The translations under genes and the position numbers were made by a program. The notes under the pieces are model-generated. The model was not told the origin of the DNA and searched no databases. It saw only the letters and a program-made list of their open reading frames with translations. Source: Sphingobacterium sp. B16(2022) (lineage in GTDB: Bacteria; Bacteroidota; Bacteroidia; Sphingobacteriales; Sphingobacteriaceae). Taken from it: 64,000 nt of DNA. The DNA is taken from the NCBI RefSeq assembly GCF_012030425.1, contig NZ_JAAUVN010000004.1, positions 453,167-517,166 of the forward strand. Direction: 5' to 3'. Shown here piece by piece: positions 49,387 to 56,863 of this stretch (positions are counted from its first letter, which is position 1; each line of letters begins with the position of its first letter).

Positions 49387-49420
49387 GCCCATCCCCAATA
49401 AAGGGAAATGGGCGTATTTT
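49387..49420 (-). terminator. Terminator after the integrase
   Basis: GCCCAT-CCC and GGG-ATGGGC flank a short A/T loop. On the minus strand the tail is TTTTTT. It lies about 70 bp beyond the integrase stop, past palindrome copy C. Confidence 0.75.
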
Positions 49421-49429
49421 TATTTTTGA

Positions 49430-49480
49430 TGAGACATCATTTTCATTAAGGGGTATAAAAAACAAAATATCCGTGTCTCA
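49430..49480. repeat. Element palindrome, copy C
   Basis: TGAGACA (49430-49436) and TGTCTCA (49474-49480) flank a centre with CATTAAGGGGTATAAA. It lies 8 bp past the integrase stop codon. Confidence 0.65.
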
Positions 49481-49488
49481 CTTTTAAA

Positions 49489-50622
49489 TTATAACTCAGG
49501 CATCACATGCTTTAATTCATCAACATTATGAACCCCTAGACCACGCAAATACTTTAAGGTGACTATCATGTCCGAATGACCTAACAATTGCTGTAGAATG
49601 TGTAGATCCTTAGTTTTTTTGTATACGTTCACAGAAGCAGTATGGCGAAAGGAGTAGATTGTTTGATTCTTTTCAATAATACCCTCTTTCTCCATTAGTT
49701 TAAACATTCGAGTCCAAGCGGTACTAAAATAATATGGATTATTGGAATCAGGTCTTCTTGTAAAGATGTTGTCGTCATGAGATAAGCCTTCCAGTCGATT
49801 TAGAAGTAATTCTCTTACATAACTAGGTATTGGCACTGTTCTGATTTTTTTACCTTTATTTTCATTACCTGAAAGATGGATTTCTGTTATATTGTTTTTA
49901 AAGTGGTGACGCTTTAGTAGCCTAATTTCATTATGTGGGCGTAATAAACAGCCATAACTCATTAGGCAACATAAGTGCAATTCTTCATGATTGTTTTTTA
50001 AGAACTGTAATACGTTCTTAAGTTGTTCGTCAGAATAGATTTTGTGTAGTTTAGGAGTAGCCTTTCTCTTGTCAGTTCTGGTAATTATTGCCGTATTGAA
50101 TTCAAAATCCTTATCTATTTCTCCAAATACAGCTTTTATATGACGACGCGAAATCATGTAATTAGAAGCCGTAGAATTGAATTGATTCATAAACTCTTGA
50201 ATCCGACTCCGTTGTAAGTCGTTAATATTACTATTTAACTCTTCTGTTGTTAGAAACGCTTTTAGTTTTTCTGTTAATCTTTCAAGATGGTTAACGTAGT
50301 TACGGGTTAGATTTGCTTTTTTCTTGTTTGATATAGCTAGATCTAATAGTTCTCCTAAAGAAGTGTTTTCTATCGTTTTTACTTTTGATAAAGATTTGTT
50401 GATAGGATATTTACCAAATTCAATGGCTTTTTTAAATTCGTATTCTAGTTGCCTTAACTGTTCTTTCCTCTCATTGATAGTTTTACAAGAGTTTGGTTGT
50501 ATGTTTAAACCTAGTTTTATACCTGTGTACTCCTTATACTTATTTTCTCCTATCTTGATGTAGATATAGGAACGTTTTTTTAAGTCATCAGTTGTGGAAA
50601 TGGAAATCTGGATTTTGTGCAT
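49489..50622 (-). CDS. Tyrosine recombinase (integrase) of the element
   Basis: A 377-residue phage-type integrase (ATG at 50622; a GTG at 50640 is possible). The N-terminal part is an Arm/SAM-like DNA-binding region (NKKKANLTRNYVNHLERLTEKLKAFL). The catalytic domain shows CLMSYGCLLRPHNEIRLLKRHHF with the first Arg, a GKKIRTVPIP beta-hairpin Lys, FRHTASVNVYKKT with the His/Arg-box position (HxxR reduced to HTAS preceded by Arg), LLGHSDMIVTLKYLR with the second His and the nucleophilic Tyr. It would integrate at tRNA-Lys. It abuts the right end and its start overlaps paired TGTTCTCGC sites. Confidence 0.9.
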   Translation of the reverse strand: MHKIQISISTTDDLKKRSYIYIKIGENKYKEYTGIKLGLNIQPNSCKTINERKEQLRQLEYEFKKAIEFGKYPINKSLSKVKTIENTSLGELLDLAISNKKKANLTRNYVNHLERLTEKLKAFLTTEELNSNINDLQRSRIQEFMNQFNSTASNYMISRRHIKAVFGEIDKDFEFNTAIITRTDKRKATPKLHKIYSDEQLKNVLQFLKNNHEELHLCCLMSYGCLLRPHNEIRLLKRHHFKNNITEIHLSGNENKGKKIRTVPIPSYVRELLLNRLEGLSHDDNIFTRRPDSNNPYYFSTAWTRMFKLMEKEGIIEKNQTIYSFRHTASVNVYKKTKDLHILQQLLGHSDMIVTLKYLRGLGVHNVDELKHVMPEL

Positions 50623-50629
50623 TTTTTGA

Positions 50630-50649
50630 TGTTCTCGCACTGTTCTCCC
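50630..50649 (+). repeat. Right pair of TGTTCTC sites (integrase arm-site candidates)
   Basis: TGTTCTCGC at 50630-50638 and TGTTCTCCC at 50641-50649, overlapping the integrase leader. It matches the left-end pair in orientation and spacing (11 versus 12 bp). Confidence 0.5.
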
Positions 50650-50779
50650 AATAAATTTTATCTATTGTATTTTTCTTTTCAATAATTAAATATGATAGCT
50701 TCATTGTAACTTTAGATATTAAAAATCAAATTTTTCAAGTAAAATAATATAATAAACAGTGTCTAGAAGCCTAGAAATA

Positions 50780-50881
50780 TTGTTTTTTCATTTTTATGTT
50801 TGATATAAAAAAAATCTAAGTTACATTTGAGTATAGACTTGACTTTGTAGCTCAGCTGGTAGAGCAATTGACTCTTAATCA
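50780..50881 (+). repeat. attR: 102-bp direct repeat
   Basis: Identical to 38967-39068. It supplies the promoter (TTTG 50799-50802, 19-bp spacer, TACATTTG 50822-50829) and 5' half of the functional tRNA-Lys gene. Confidence 0.93.
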
Positions 50882-50913
50882 ATGGGTCGAGGGTTCGAGC
50901 CCCTCCGAGGTCA
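50841..50913 (+). tRNA. tRNA-Lys (CTT)
   Basis: A complete 73-nt cloverleaf. Acceptor GACTTTG pairs with CGAGGTC; the anticodon stem ATTGA/TCAAT holds loop CTCTTAA with anticodon CTT at 50874-50876; the T arm is GAGGG/CCCTC. Bases up to 50881 come from the element-side repeat, the rest from the chromosome, so integration restored the gene. Confidence 0.95.
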
Positions 50914-50921
50914 CCTCCTGT

Positions 50922-50957
50922 AAAAAAGCCATTTTTCTTTATGAAAAGTGGCTTTTT
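50922..50957 (+). terminator. Terminator after tRNA-Lys
   Basis: AAAAAGCCATTTTTC pairs with GAAAAGTGGCTTTTT (one wobble) and ends in T-rich sequence. Confidence 0.85.
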
Positions 50958-51232
50958 TATTCTTCGCGACTTTTGATACTTGAGATTGATTCGTTTTTTT
51001 TATCCTCAAAATGATTTGTTTTACATTTTTTGCAATTCATATGTAACTTGGACATTTGTGATTGAATCAATCATCCTGTTAAAATCGTTTTTTCGGCTAA
51101 TTTAAGACCTCTAGTAATCAATTAACTACAAAATTTTGGTGGTTTCATCGATTAAAAGTCATTACTAAATGTTCATTAATCTAAATTTATTAGCCATTTT
51201 CGCCCTAAAATTAATACTTACTATATTTTAGG
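50958..51232. other. Intergenic region upstream of the nuclease lipoprotein
   Basis: About 275 bp, very A/T-rich. No gene or clear TAnnTTTG box was found. Confidence 0.4.
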
Positions 51233-52825
51233 ATGATTAAAAAAACCAGAACTACAAAGACCAAATTTTTAAAGAAGGTAGTTTATTTTATTATAACATT
51301 TTTGGTTGTATACGCATGTCGTAAAAACCAGATCAGAATAGATCAGAACGCTGTACACTTTACAGCAACGATCGTTGAAGAGAATCAAAATAGAGCAATA
51401 GGTACTACATGGCAAAAAGGAGATGAGATCGGTATATTTATGATCGAGTCAGGAATGCCATTATCGACTAGTTCCATTGTCAACGGTACTAATAATCATA
51501 TTTTTTTTATAAACGGATCAATATTTCAAACTACAGATGAACTTTTCTTACCTGAAAAATCGGTAGATTTTATTGCTTATTATCCTTTTAAAATAATTAG
51601 CGATTATCAATATGTACTTGATATAACGGATCAGTCTAATCAGGCGAAAATAGATCTCATGTACGCAAAAAATGCAAAGGCAATCAATAAAGGGAACAAT
51701 AATATTCCACTTATATTTGAACGTCAATTATCAAAAATATCCATTAAATTAACGGTAGCCAATATAGATGAACACGGGTATGAAGAGATGAAAGTCGTAA
51801 TGCCGAAACTAAACACGCTTGGCTCCTTTGATCTGGTAACAGGCAAGTTAGCAGTTAAAAAGGACAGCCAGAAAGATATTGAGGGAAAAGTCATAAACAA
51901 CCATGATGGGACTGCTTTTGTCGAATTCTTCCTTTTTCCAGGAGAAAATATTACTGGAAAAACCATACAGTTTTTAACTTCAGACAACACGAAGTTTACT
52001 TGGAAGCTACCAAAAGTAAATAAACTGAAAAGAGCGAATCATTATTCTTTTGATGTAAAAATTGATAACGGTATTTCTGATGGAGGCATTGTCGCAACGC
52101 AACCTTACTTAGAAATTCCAGGAATAACGAAGTTGAAAAAGGACGAGGTTTTTATTCAGCACTTTTTACCTGATGATCCGAAACGCCGTAATTACACCAT
52201 GCTGTACGATAAGGTGAAAAAAATGGCCTATTGGGTTGCCTACCCGTTGCACAGTAGTTATCTCGGTAATGCCAAACGTACCGATGACTGGCAATACGAC
52301 CCGGCTATAGCAATGGAGTTTCAGCCCACTTTATTTAAAGGTTTTGGTACTTCAGGTTACGATAGAGGGCATCAGTTGCCAAGTGCGGACAGAAATTTTA
52401 ATAATGCTCAGAATAAGACTACGTTTTACTTTTCAAATATGACCGCACAGGCATCTAAACTGAATCAGGGTGTCTGGGCAAACCTAGAAAATAAAGTGCG
52501 GACATGGACGGCACAATGTGATACGCTATATGTGGTAACAGGAGCGATGCCAAATACAAAATCTAACACAGCGATTGAATATATCATCGATAATAAAAAC
52601 ATAGAAATCGCCAGACCCAAGTATTATTTTAAAGCGCTAGCAATGAAAAAGGGAAAGAATTATTATACCATTGCCTATAAGATGGACAATGAAACACCAA
52701 GTTCTAACAAGTTTGAAAAGTATCAAATGACAGTAAGCGAATTAGAGAAAGTGACAGGATTTAATTTGTTCCCGGATTTAAATACAACGCAAAAACAAAG
52801 TATTGATGCAAACATTTGGAGATAA
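51233..52825 (+). CDS. Fimbrillin-like lipoprotein fused to a DNA/RNA non-specific endonuclease
   Basis: A 530-residue lipoprotein (KKVVYFIITFLVVYAC, Cys near residue 29). Residues about 35-285 resemble the fimbrillin family (VHFTATIVEENQNRAIGTTWQKGDEIGIFM; SVDFIAYYPF; LIFERQLSKISIKL), i.e. two transthyretin-like beta sandwiches. From about residue 300 the protein is a NUC1/beta-beta-alpha-metal endonuclease with the catalytic motif GYDRGHQLPSADR (His near 378) and later NMTAQASKLNQGVWANLENKVR containing the metal-binding Asn. The fusion would place a nuclease on the cell surface, perhaps for DNA scavenging. Confidence 0.87.
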   Translation: MIKKTRTTKTKFLKKVVYFIITFLVVYACRKNQIRIDQNAVHFTATIVEENQNRAIGTTWQKGDEIGIFMIESGMPLSTSSIVNGTNNHIFFINGSIFQTTDELFLPEKSVDFIAYYPFKIISDYQYVLDITDQSNQAKIDLMYAKNAKAINKGNNNIPLIFERQLSKISIKLTVANIDEHGYEEMKVVMPKLNTLGSFDLVTGKLAVKKDSQKDIEGKVINNHDGTAFVEFFLFPGENITGKTIQFLTSDNTKFTWKLPKVNKLKRANHYSFDVKIDNGISDGGIVATQPYLEIPGITKLKKDEVFIQHFLPDDPKRRNYTMLYDKVKKMAYWVAYPLHSSYLGNAKRTDDWQYDPAIAMEFQPTLFKGFGTSGYDRGHQLPSADRNFNNAQNKTTFYFSNMTAQASKLNQGVWANLENKVRTWTAQCDTLYVVTGAMPNTKSNTAIEYIIDNKNIEIARPKYYFKALAMKKGKNYYTIAYKMDNETPSSNKFEKYQMTVSELEKVTGFNLFPDLNTTQKQSIDANIWR

Positions 52826-53048
52826 ATCTTACCATTCATTGCATTGTAAAAAACACACAAGACATTGAACAGCACCATATATATTGGTGAGTTGTTTGTT
52901 AGAAGATTGCTTTTAAAAGAAATATCAGGGGGACCTAGGCAAAATTAAGCTCAGATTCCCATTCTTTTTTAATGATAAAACCAAACGATTTTAGACATTA
53001 ATTGTTTTGGAGGTACTGATTAATGGTTATACTTTGTATTTTAGCTAG

Positions 53049-53525
53049 ATGAATATAAAAGGATTTGCTTTCATTCTTATTGGGGTATTGTCCTGTCTAA
53101 GTGTGGCAGCGCAAAAGAACCCATTACCGGCACATAACAATTGGATATTTGGACCTTCTATTGGTTATCAATATCAGAGCGGAAGTTTTTTGAAAGCATC
53201 TGCCTGGGGGTTATTTGCACCAAATGAGTCGCAGTATATGAAAATTGATGCTGGTGCAAATTTCACTTGGATGGGCGGTAAAACAACCGTAATTCCCGAG
53301 GTGGGATTTACTTATTATGTCAATGATTTTGTTCTATTACCTTTTGTCAAAGCCGAATTGACCCCCTATACGGTAACGCCAAAAGTTGGTCTCAGTCTTT
53401 TCTCTCTCATTGATCTGGGAGTAGGTTATGGGTTTGATATTAATACCAAGAAAGATTTTAAACAAATTAAAGGAGTGAATTTATCCTTAGGAGTCAATAT
53501 TCCTTTAAACTTTCATTTATATTAG
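53049..53525 (+). CDS. Small outer-membrane beta-barrel-like protein
   Basis: A 158-residue protein with a signal peptide (ILIGVLSCLSVAAQ) and a body of alternating hydrophobic strands (FGPSIGYQYQSGSF, FTWMGGKTTVIPEVGFTYYV, FVKAELTPYTVTPKVGLSLF). It ends in a strand closing with Phe-His-Leu-Tyr. It is about 35-40 percent similar by eye to the next gene, which starts 5 bp after this stop; the pair is a tandem duplication. The function is unknown; the size suits an eight-stranded barrel. Confidence 0.75.
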   Translation: MNIKGFAFILIGVLSCLSVAAQKNPLPAHNNWIFGPSIGYQYQSGSFLKASAWGLFAPNESQYMKIDAGANFTWMGGKTTVIPEVGFTYYVNDFVLLPFVKAELTPYTVTPKVGLSLFSLIDLGVGYGFDINTKKDFKQIKGVNLSLGVNIPLNFHLY

Positions 53526-53530
53526 ACTCT

Positions 53531-54010
53531 ATGAGAAGAAGTATTGTTGTTAAATTGATCTGTCTTGTGCTATTTAGCTTCAGTATGCAGGTAAAAGCTC
53601 AGGAGATCTTATATGGTCCTACAATTAGTTATCAATATCAAAAAGGAAGTGCTGTAAAAACAGGAGGGTATTTTGCATTTGCTTTTCTCGGTGAAAATAT
53701 TTTAAAAACAGATGTTACCGCTAATTTTACATGGACACATAATTTTACATGGACACAGAAAAAGTTTGCAGTAATTCCTGAGCTGGCGCTGTCTTTCTAT
53801 CCTGAATCCTGGGTAGTTGCTCCTTTTGTACGGACAGAATTCACTCCATATACCTTTACACCAAAAGTAGGTGTTACAATGGCCACTCTTTTGGACTTGG
53901 ATTTTGGATATGGATTTTCAATCGCTGACAAGCAGGATTATCGTCCACTGAAGGGTTTTACGATTTCGCTCAGATTTAATATTCCGCTCAACTACAAACT
54001 CAATATGTAG
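53531..54010 (+). CDS. Paralogous small outer-membrane barrel-like protein
   Basis: A 159-residue protein with a signal peptide ending near QVKAQ and the same strand pattern as the upstream neighbour (YGPTISYQYQKGSAVKTGGYF, FVRTEFTPYTFTPKVGVTMATLLDLDFGYGFSIADKQDYRPLKGFTISL). An in-frame 18-bp tandem duplication at 53723-53758 produces the repeated NFTWTH/NFTWTQ, lengthening one strand or loop. It shares a transcript with the upstream copy. Confidence 0.75.
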   Translation: MRRSIVVKLICLVLFSFSMQVKAQEILYGPTISYQYQKGSAVKTGGYFAFAFLGENILKTDVTANFTWTHNFTWTQKKFAVIPELALSFYPESWVVAPFVRTEFTPYTFTPKVGVTMATLLDLDFGYGFSIADKQDYRPLKGFTISLRFNIPLNYKLNM

Positions 54011-54089
54011 TGTTTTTGTTATTTGAGATAACAACCTATTATTTATAACAGAGTCTATTTCCCGGTAATTTTAAAGTGTAATATTGATA

Positions 54090-55133
54090 ATGAAAGATTT
54101 TACCCATTTGCATCAGCCAACAGGTCGACTGATCAGTGATGAAGAAAGGACGTATCTCTTTTTTGGCGGAACTTCCTATCTGGGCTTATTGGTTAATGAG
54201 GCTTATATCGATGTATATAAACAAGGAATTTCTATTTATGGACTGAATAACGGAACCTCCCGTAATAATAATATTCAGCTTGGTATTTTTGATATTGCTG
54301 AGGAGGCTGCAGCTTTACGATTTGGCTTTGAAGATGCGATGATAGTTTCAAGTGGTTATTTGGCGGCACAATTGGTTGTGAGGGAACTTGCTTTACAAGG
54401 AACACTTCTATATGCTCCCAATAGTCATCCAGCATTGTGGTTTGATGTCAATCCAGGAGTGAGTGGTCTTATGGCTTCTTGGCTGGAGGATGTGGTAAAG
54501 CATATCAATGCCTCTAAAGAAGATTCTTTCGTAATTGTGAGTAATGCACTGGATAATTTAACACCCCAGCACTACGATTTTAGTCCATTACTAAAAATAG
54601 ATCCCAATAAAAGGATCGTGCTTTTAGTCGATGACTCGCACGGAATCGGGGTGGTTCGCAAAAATAAAGTTTCTACGGAATTGTCTATGTTTGATAATAC
54701 AGGAATTGATGTCGTAGTGGTTGCATCTTTGGCAAAAGGAATGGGAACAGATGCGGGTATCATCTTGTCATCCAATAAGTGGATTCAAAGGTTTCGCAAG
54801 TCATCTTTTTTTACTGGAGCCTCCCCTGCTTCTCCCGCTTTCATGTACGCTTTTACAAATTCACAGGAAATATATTCGGATGAATTCAATAAACTCCAAC
54901 AGAATATCAAGCTATTAAGCGATTTAATCGGCAATAACCTAAGTCATATTCCTAATTTTCCTGTTTTCAGCTCCACGAACCCTGAACTTTATCAAAAATT
55001 AGTAAAAGAGGGATTTTTGATTTCAAGTTTTCCTTATCCTTTGGAAACAGATCCACCATTAAACAGAATTGTGCTGAGCAGTCTTCATAATGCCGAAGAT
55101 TTAAAAAAAATAGCACAGGTAATTTGTGATTAA
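54090..55133 (+). CDS. BioF/KBL-like PLP-dependent alpha-oxoamine synthase family protein
   Basis: A 347-residue fold-type I PLP enzyme (ATG at 54090; the frame opens at a TTG two codons earlier). Features are FFGGTSYLGLL, a glycine-rich NNGTSRNNNIQLGIFDIAEEAAALRFGFEDAMIVSSGYLAA, LLVDDSHGIGVV (PLP Asp and His) and VVVASLAKGMGTDAG with the PLP lysine. It resembles 8-amino-7-oxononanoate synthases but is shorter and diverged from the bioF in this window, and the GTGSR-type motif is replaced by GTSRNN. It stands alone next to the barrel genes, so the substrate is unknown. Confidence 0.8.
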   Translation: MKDFTHLHQPTGRLISDEERTYLFFGGTSYLGLLVNEAYIDVYKQGISIYGLNNGTSRNNNIQLGIFDIAEEAAALRFGFEDAMIVSSGYLAAQLVVRELALQGTLLYAPNSHPALWFDVNPGVSGLMASWLEDVVKHINASKEDSFVIVSNALDNLTPQHYDFSPLLKIDPNKRIVLLVDDSHGIGVVRKNKVSTELSMFDNTGIDVVVVASLAKGMGTDAGIILSSNKWIQRFRKSSFFTGASPASPAFMYAFTNSQEIYSDEFNKLQQNIKLLSDLIGNNLSHIPNFPVFSSTNPELYQKLVKEGFLISSFPYPLETDPPLNRIVLSSLHNAEDLKKIAQVICD

Positions 55134-55157
55134 AATTTAAGTCATAGGCTTATCATT

Positions 55158-55173
55158 TGTTTCACGTGAAATG
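55158..55173. promoter_or_regulatory. parS-like site (candidate ParB-binding)
   Basis: TGTTTCACGTGAAATG matches 14 of 16 bases of the widely conserved parS sequence TGTTTCACGTGAAACA, including the whole TTTCACGTGAAA core. It lies between genes, 250 bp upstream of HU. Confidence 0.6.
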
Positions 55174-55192
55174 ATAAAAATAAAATTAAAGG

Positions 55193-55222
55193 TTTGATTT
55201 TCAGTAATAAAGTGTATTTTTG
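55193..55222 (+). promoter_or_regulatory. Candidate upstream promoter of the HU gene
   Basis: TTTG (55193-55196), an 18-bp spacer and TATTTTTG (55215-55222). A second -7 box, TACTTTTG at 55345-55352, lies nearer the gene, so two promoters are possible. Confidence 0.55.
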
Positions 55223-55410
55223 TGCTTCTTTGAAAAATGAGTTTAGCGATGCAAAATGGCTAAGCTGTTGTAAATGATCTCTTTTGGAATAATTTTAAAA
55301 TAAAAAAAATGTTTAAATTATTTCCAAACGTCATTTTAAAGAGATACTTTTGCAACCCCAAAGTATATTTGGTTAAAGGTTGAGAAATAAATAATTACAG
55401 TAAAATTGAT

Positions 55411-55695
55411 ATGACTAAAGCAGAAATTATTGCAGAAATCTCTAACAAAACAGGCTTAGAGAAGGTAGATGTTCAAGAGACCGTTGAGGCATTCTTCAAA
55501 GTGGTTAAAAACGCAATGGTGGGTGGAGAAAATGTATACGTAAGAGGTTTTGGTAGCTTTGTTGTTAAAAAAAGAGCTGAAAAAACTGCTAGAAACATTT
55601 CTAAAAACACAGCGATCATCATCCCTGAACATTTCGTTCCTAGTTTCAAACCGGCAAAAGTATTTGTTGAGAAAGTAAAAAACGGCAATAAATAA
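55411..55695 (+). CDS. HU-family DNA-binding protein
   Basis: A 94-residue histone-like protein with the HU/IHF pattern: N-terminal helices TKAEIIAEISNKTGLEKVDVQETVEAFFKVVKNAM, then the beta arm GENVYVRGFGSFVVKKRAEKTARNISKNTAIIIPEHFVPSFKPAKVFVEKV with the bend-inducing Pro/Ile region. Length is standard. It binds and bends DNA in the nucleoid. A TPR protein follows 19 bp downstream on the same strand. Confidence 0.95.
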   Translation: MTKAEIIAEISNKTGLEKVDVQETVEAFFKVVKNAMVGGENVYVRGFGSFVVKKRAEKTARNISKNTAIIIPEHFVPSFKPAKVFVEKVKNGNK

Positions 55696-55714
55696 TCTTA
55701 AAAACAGATTAAAA

Positions 55715-56545
55715 ATGGCAAAAACCAAACAAATTATAGTAGTAGGCGTGGTTGCAGCATTAGTTGCGGTACTATTGGCACAACCTATCAAAGGTTTGGT
55801 GAACGAGAAAGAAGAATCTGCTCAAACGGAGCAATCTTCTTCCGAAATTAATTTGGAAAACATATCGTTAATGACAAAACAAGGATTAGATGCAAATTTA
55901 ATCAAAGATATTTCCGATATTGAGACCCAAATTGCAAAGGCATCTGGAGAAGAAAAGATTTCTTTACTTCAAAAGTTGGCTGTAAAGTGGGATGATTTGG
56001 CGAAGCCAGCTCCGCAAGGATTCATTTATGAAGAAATGGCTAAAATTTCTCCAAAATATGAATACTGGTTGAAAGCGGGTAACTCTTATCGTACTGCTTA
56101 CACAAATTTACAAGACTCTACTTTAGCTCAGGCTTTAACACAAAATGCAATTCGTTCTTACGAAGCTGCGTTGAAATTAAATACTGCTAGTTTAGAAGCG
56201 AAAACAGGATTAGGAGCTGCTATGGTTTCGGGTACTAATAACCCGATGGCAGGAATTGCTTTACTTCGTGAAGTGGTTCAAGCAGATCCAAAAAATGTAG
56301 AAGCAAACAAAACTTTGGGATTGTTTTCATTACAATCTCGCCAGTTTGATAAAGCGATTGATCGTTTCAAAACAGTTATTGAATTGAAACCAGATGCGGA
56401 ATCTTACTTTTATTTAGCCACAGGCTATGAAAATATTGGGATGAAAAGTGAGGCGGTTGCTGCTTTTAAACAAAGTAAACAACTAGCTGCTGACCCTTCC
56501 CTTTCACAATTTATCGATCGCAAGATCGCTGAGTTGAGTAAGTAA
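55715..56545 (+). CDS. TPR-repeat protein with N-terminal membrane anchor
   Basis: A 276-residue protein. An N-terminal hydrophobic segment (IIVVGVVAALVAVLLAQPIKGLV) anchors it, followed by a charged linker and at least three tetratricopeptide repeats (LTQNAIRSYEAALKLNTASLEAKTGLGAAM; GIALLREVVQADPKNVEANKTLGLFSLQSRQFDKAIDRFKTVIELKPDAESYFYLATGYENIGMKSEAVAAF). TPRs mediate protein contacts; no enzyme domain is present. It lies between HU and the 29-residue basic peptide gene. Confidence 0.87.
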   Translation: MAKTKQIIVVGVVAALVAVLLAQPIKGLVNEKEESAQTEQSSSEINLENISLMTKQGLDANLIKDISDIETQIAKASGEEKISLLQKLAVKWDDLAKPAPQGFIYEEMAKISPKYEYWLKAGNSYRTAYTNLQDSTLAQALTQNAIRSYEAALKLNTASLEAKTGLGAAMVSGTNNPMAGIALLREVVQADPKNVEANKTLGLFSLQSRQFDKAIDRFKTVIELKPDAESYFYLATGYENIGMKSEAVAAFKQSKQLAADPSLSQFIDRKIAELSK

Positions 56546-56581
56546 TTAATTTAGTTTATAATCATTTAAAAAAAATTAGCT

Positions 56582-56671
56582 ATGCCAAGCGGAAAAAAAA
56601 GAAAAAGACACAAAATGGCTACTCACAAACGTAAAAAACGTTTAAGAAAAAATAGACACAAGAAAAAATAG
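56582..56671 (+). CDS. 29-residue basic ribosome-associated-type peptide (AURKAIP1/COX24 domain)
   Basis: A short frame ATG 56582 to TAG 56669-56671. The product is almost entirely Lys/Arg/His (MPSGKKRKRHKMATHKRKK...), the pattern of the mS38/COX24-like peptides annotated in Bacteroidota, which are thought to bind rRNA. It is too short for length-based gene calling but lies in a conserved place before the RNase G gene. I infer a ribosomal role from composition and family resemblance only. Confidence 0.8.
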   Translation: MPSGKKRKRHKMATHKRKKRLRKNRHKKK

Positions 56672-56743
56672 TCTTTCTTGTATAAGACTCCAATAGGTTG
56701 TTGAGACATGAAAATAACGCAATAATCGCATTGAAGTTTGATG

Positions 56744-56782
56744 ATCTACACGTAATTTATTACGTGTAGATTGTTTTTTTTT
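56744..56782 (+). terminator. Terminator after the basic peptide gene
   Basis: ATCTACACGTAA and its complement flank a short loop and run into a T-tract of about nine. Confidence 0.85.
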
Positions 56783-56863
56783 ATAAAAAAACGTTCTTTA
56801 AGGTTTAATCAGATACAACAAAGTTAGCAGGGTATGCTAATTTGTATCGTAAATATGTAGCTG

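Larger units (their letters stand above)
39069..50881. mobile_element. Integrative element in tRNA-Lys (about 11.8 kb)
   Basis: Bounded by the 102-bp direct repeats at 38967-39068 and 50780-50881 and encoding a tyrosine recombinase next to the right end. It carries an SF2 helicase-like gene, RadC-like gene, Panacea-like/membrane-protein pair, a lipoprotein group and unknown proteins. Its base composition is more A/T-rich and its genes are less familiar than the flanks. No relaxase, conjugation or phage structural gene was found, so it is probably a mobilisable or satellite-type element that depends on a helper. Confidence 0.85.

Noticed and set aside
49333..49398. Hydrophobic N-terminal extension of the 353-residue protein
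   Set aside because: These 22 codons are translated from the integrase terminator hairpin; the later Met is a better start.
53049..54010. Barrel pair as OmpW or porin family
   Set aside because: Size and strand pattern fit a small barrel, but no family-specific motif was recognised, so only a general call is made.
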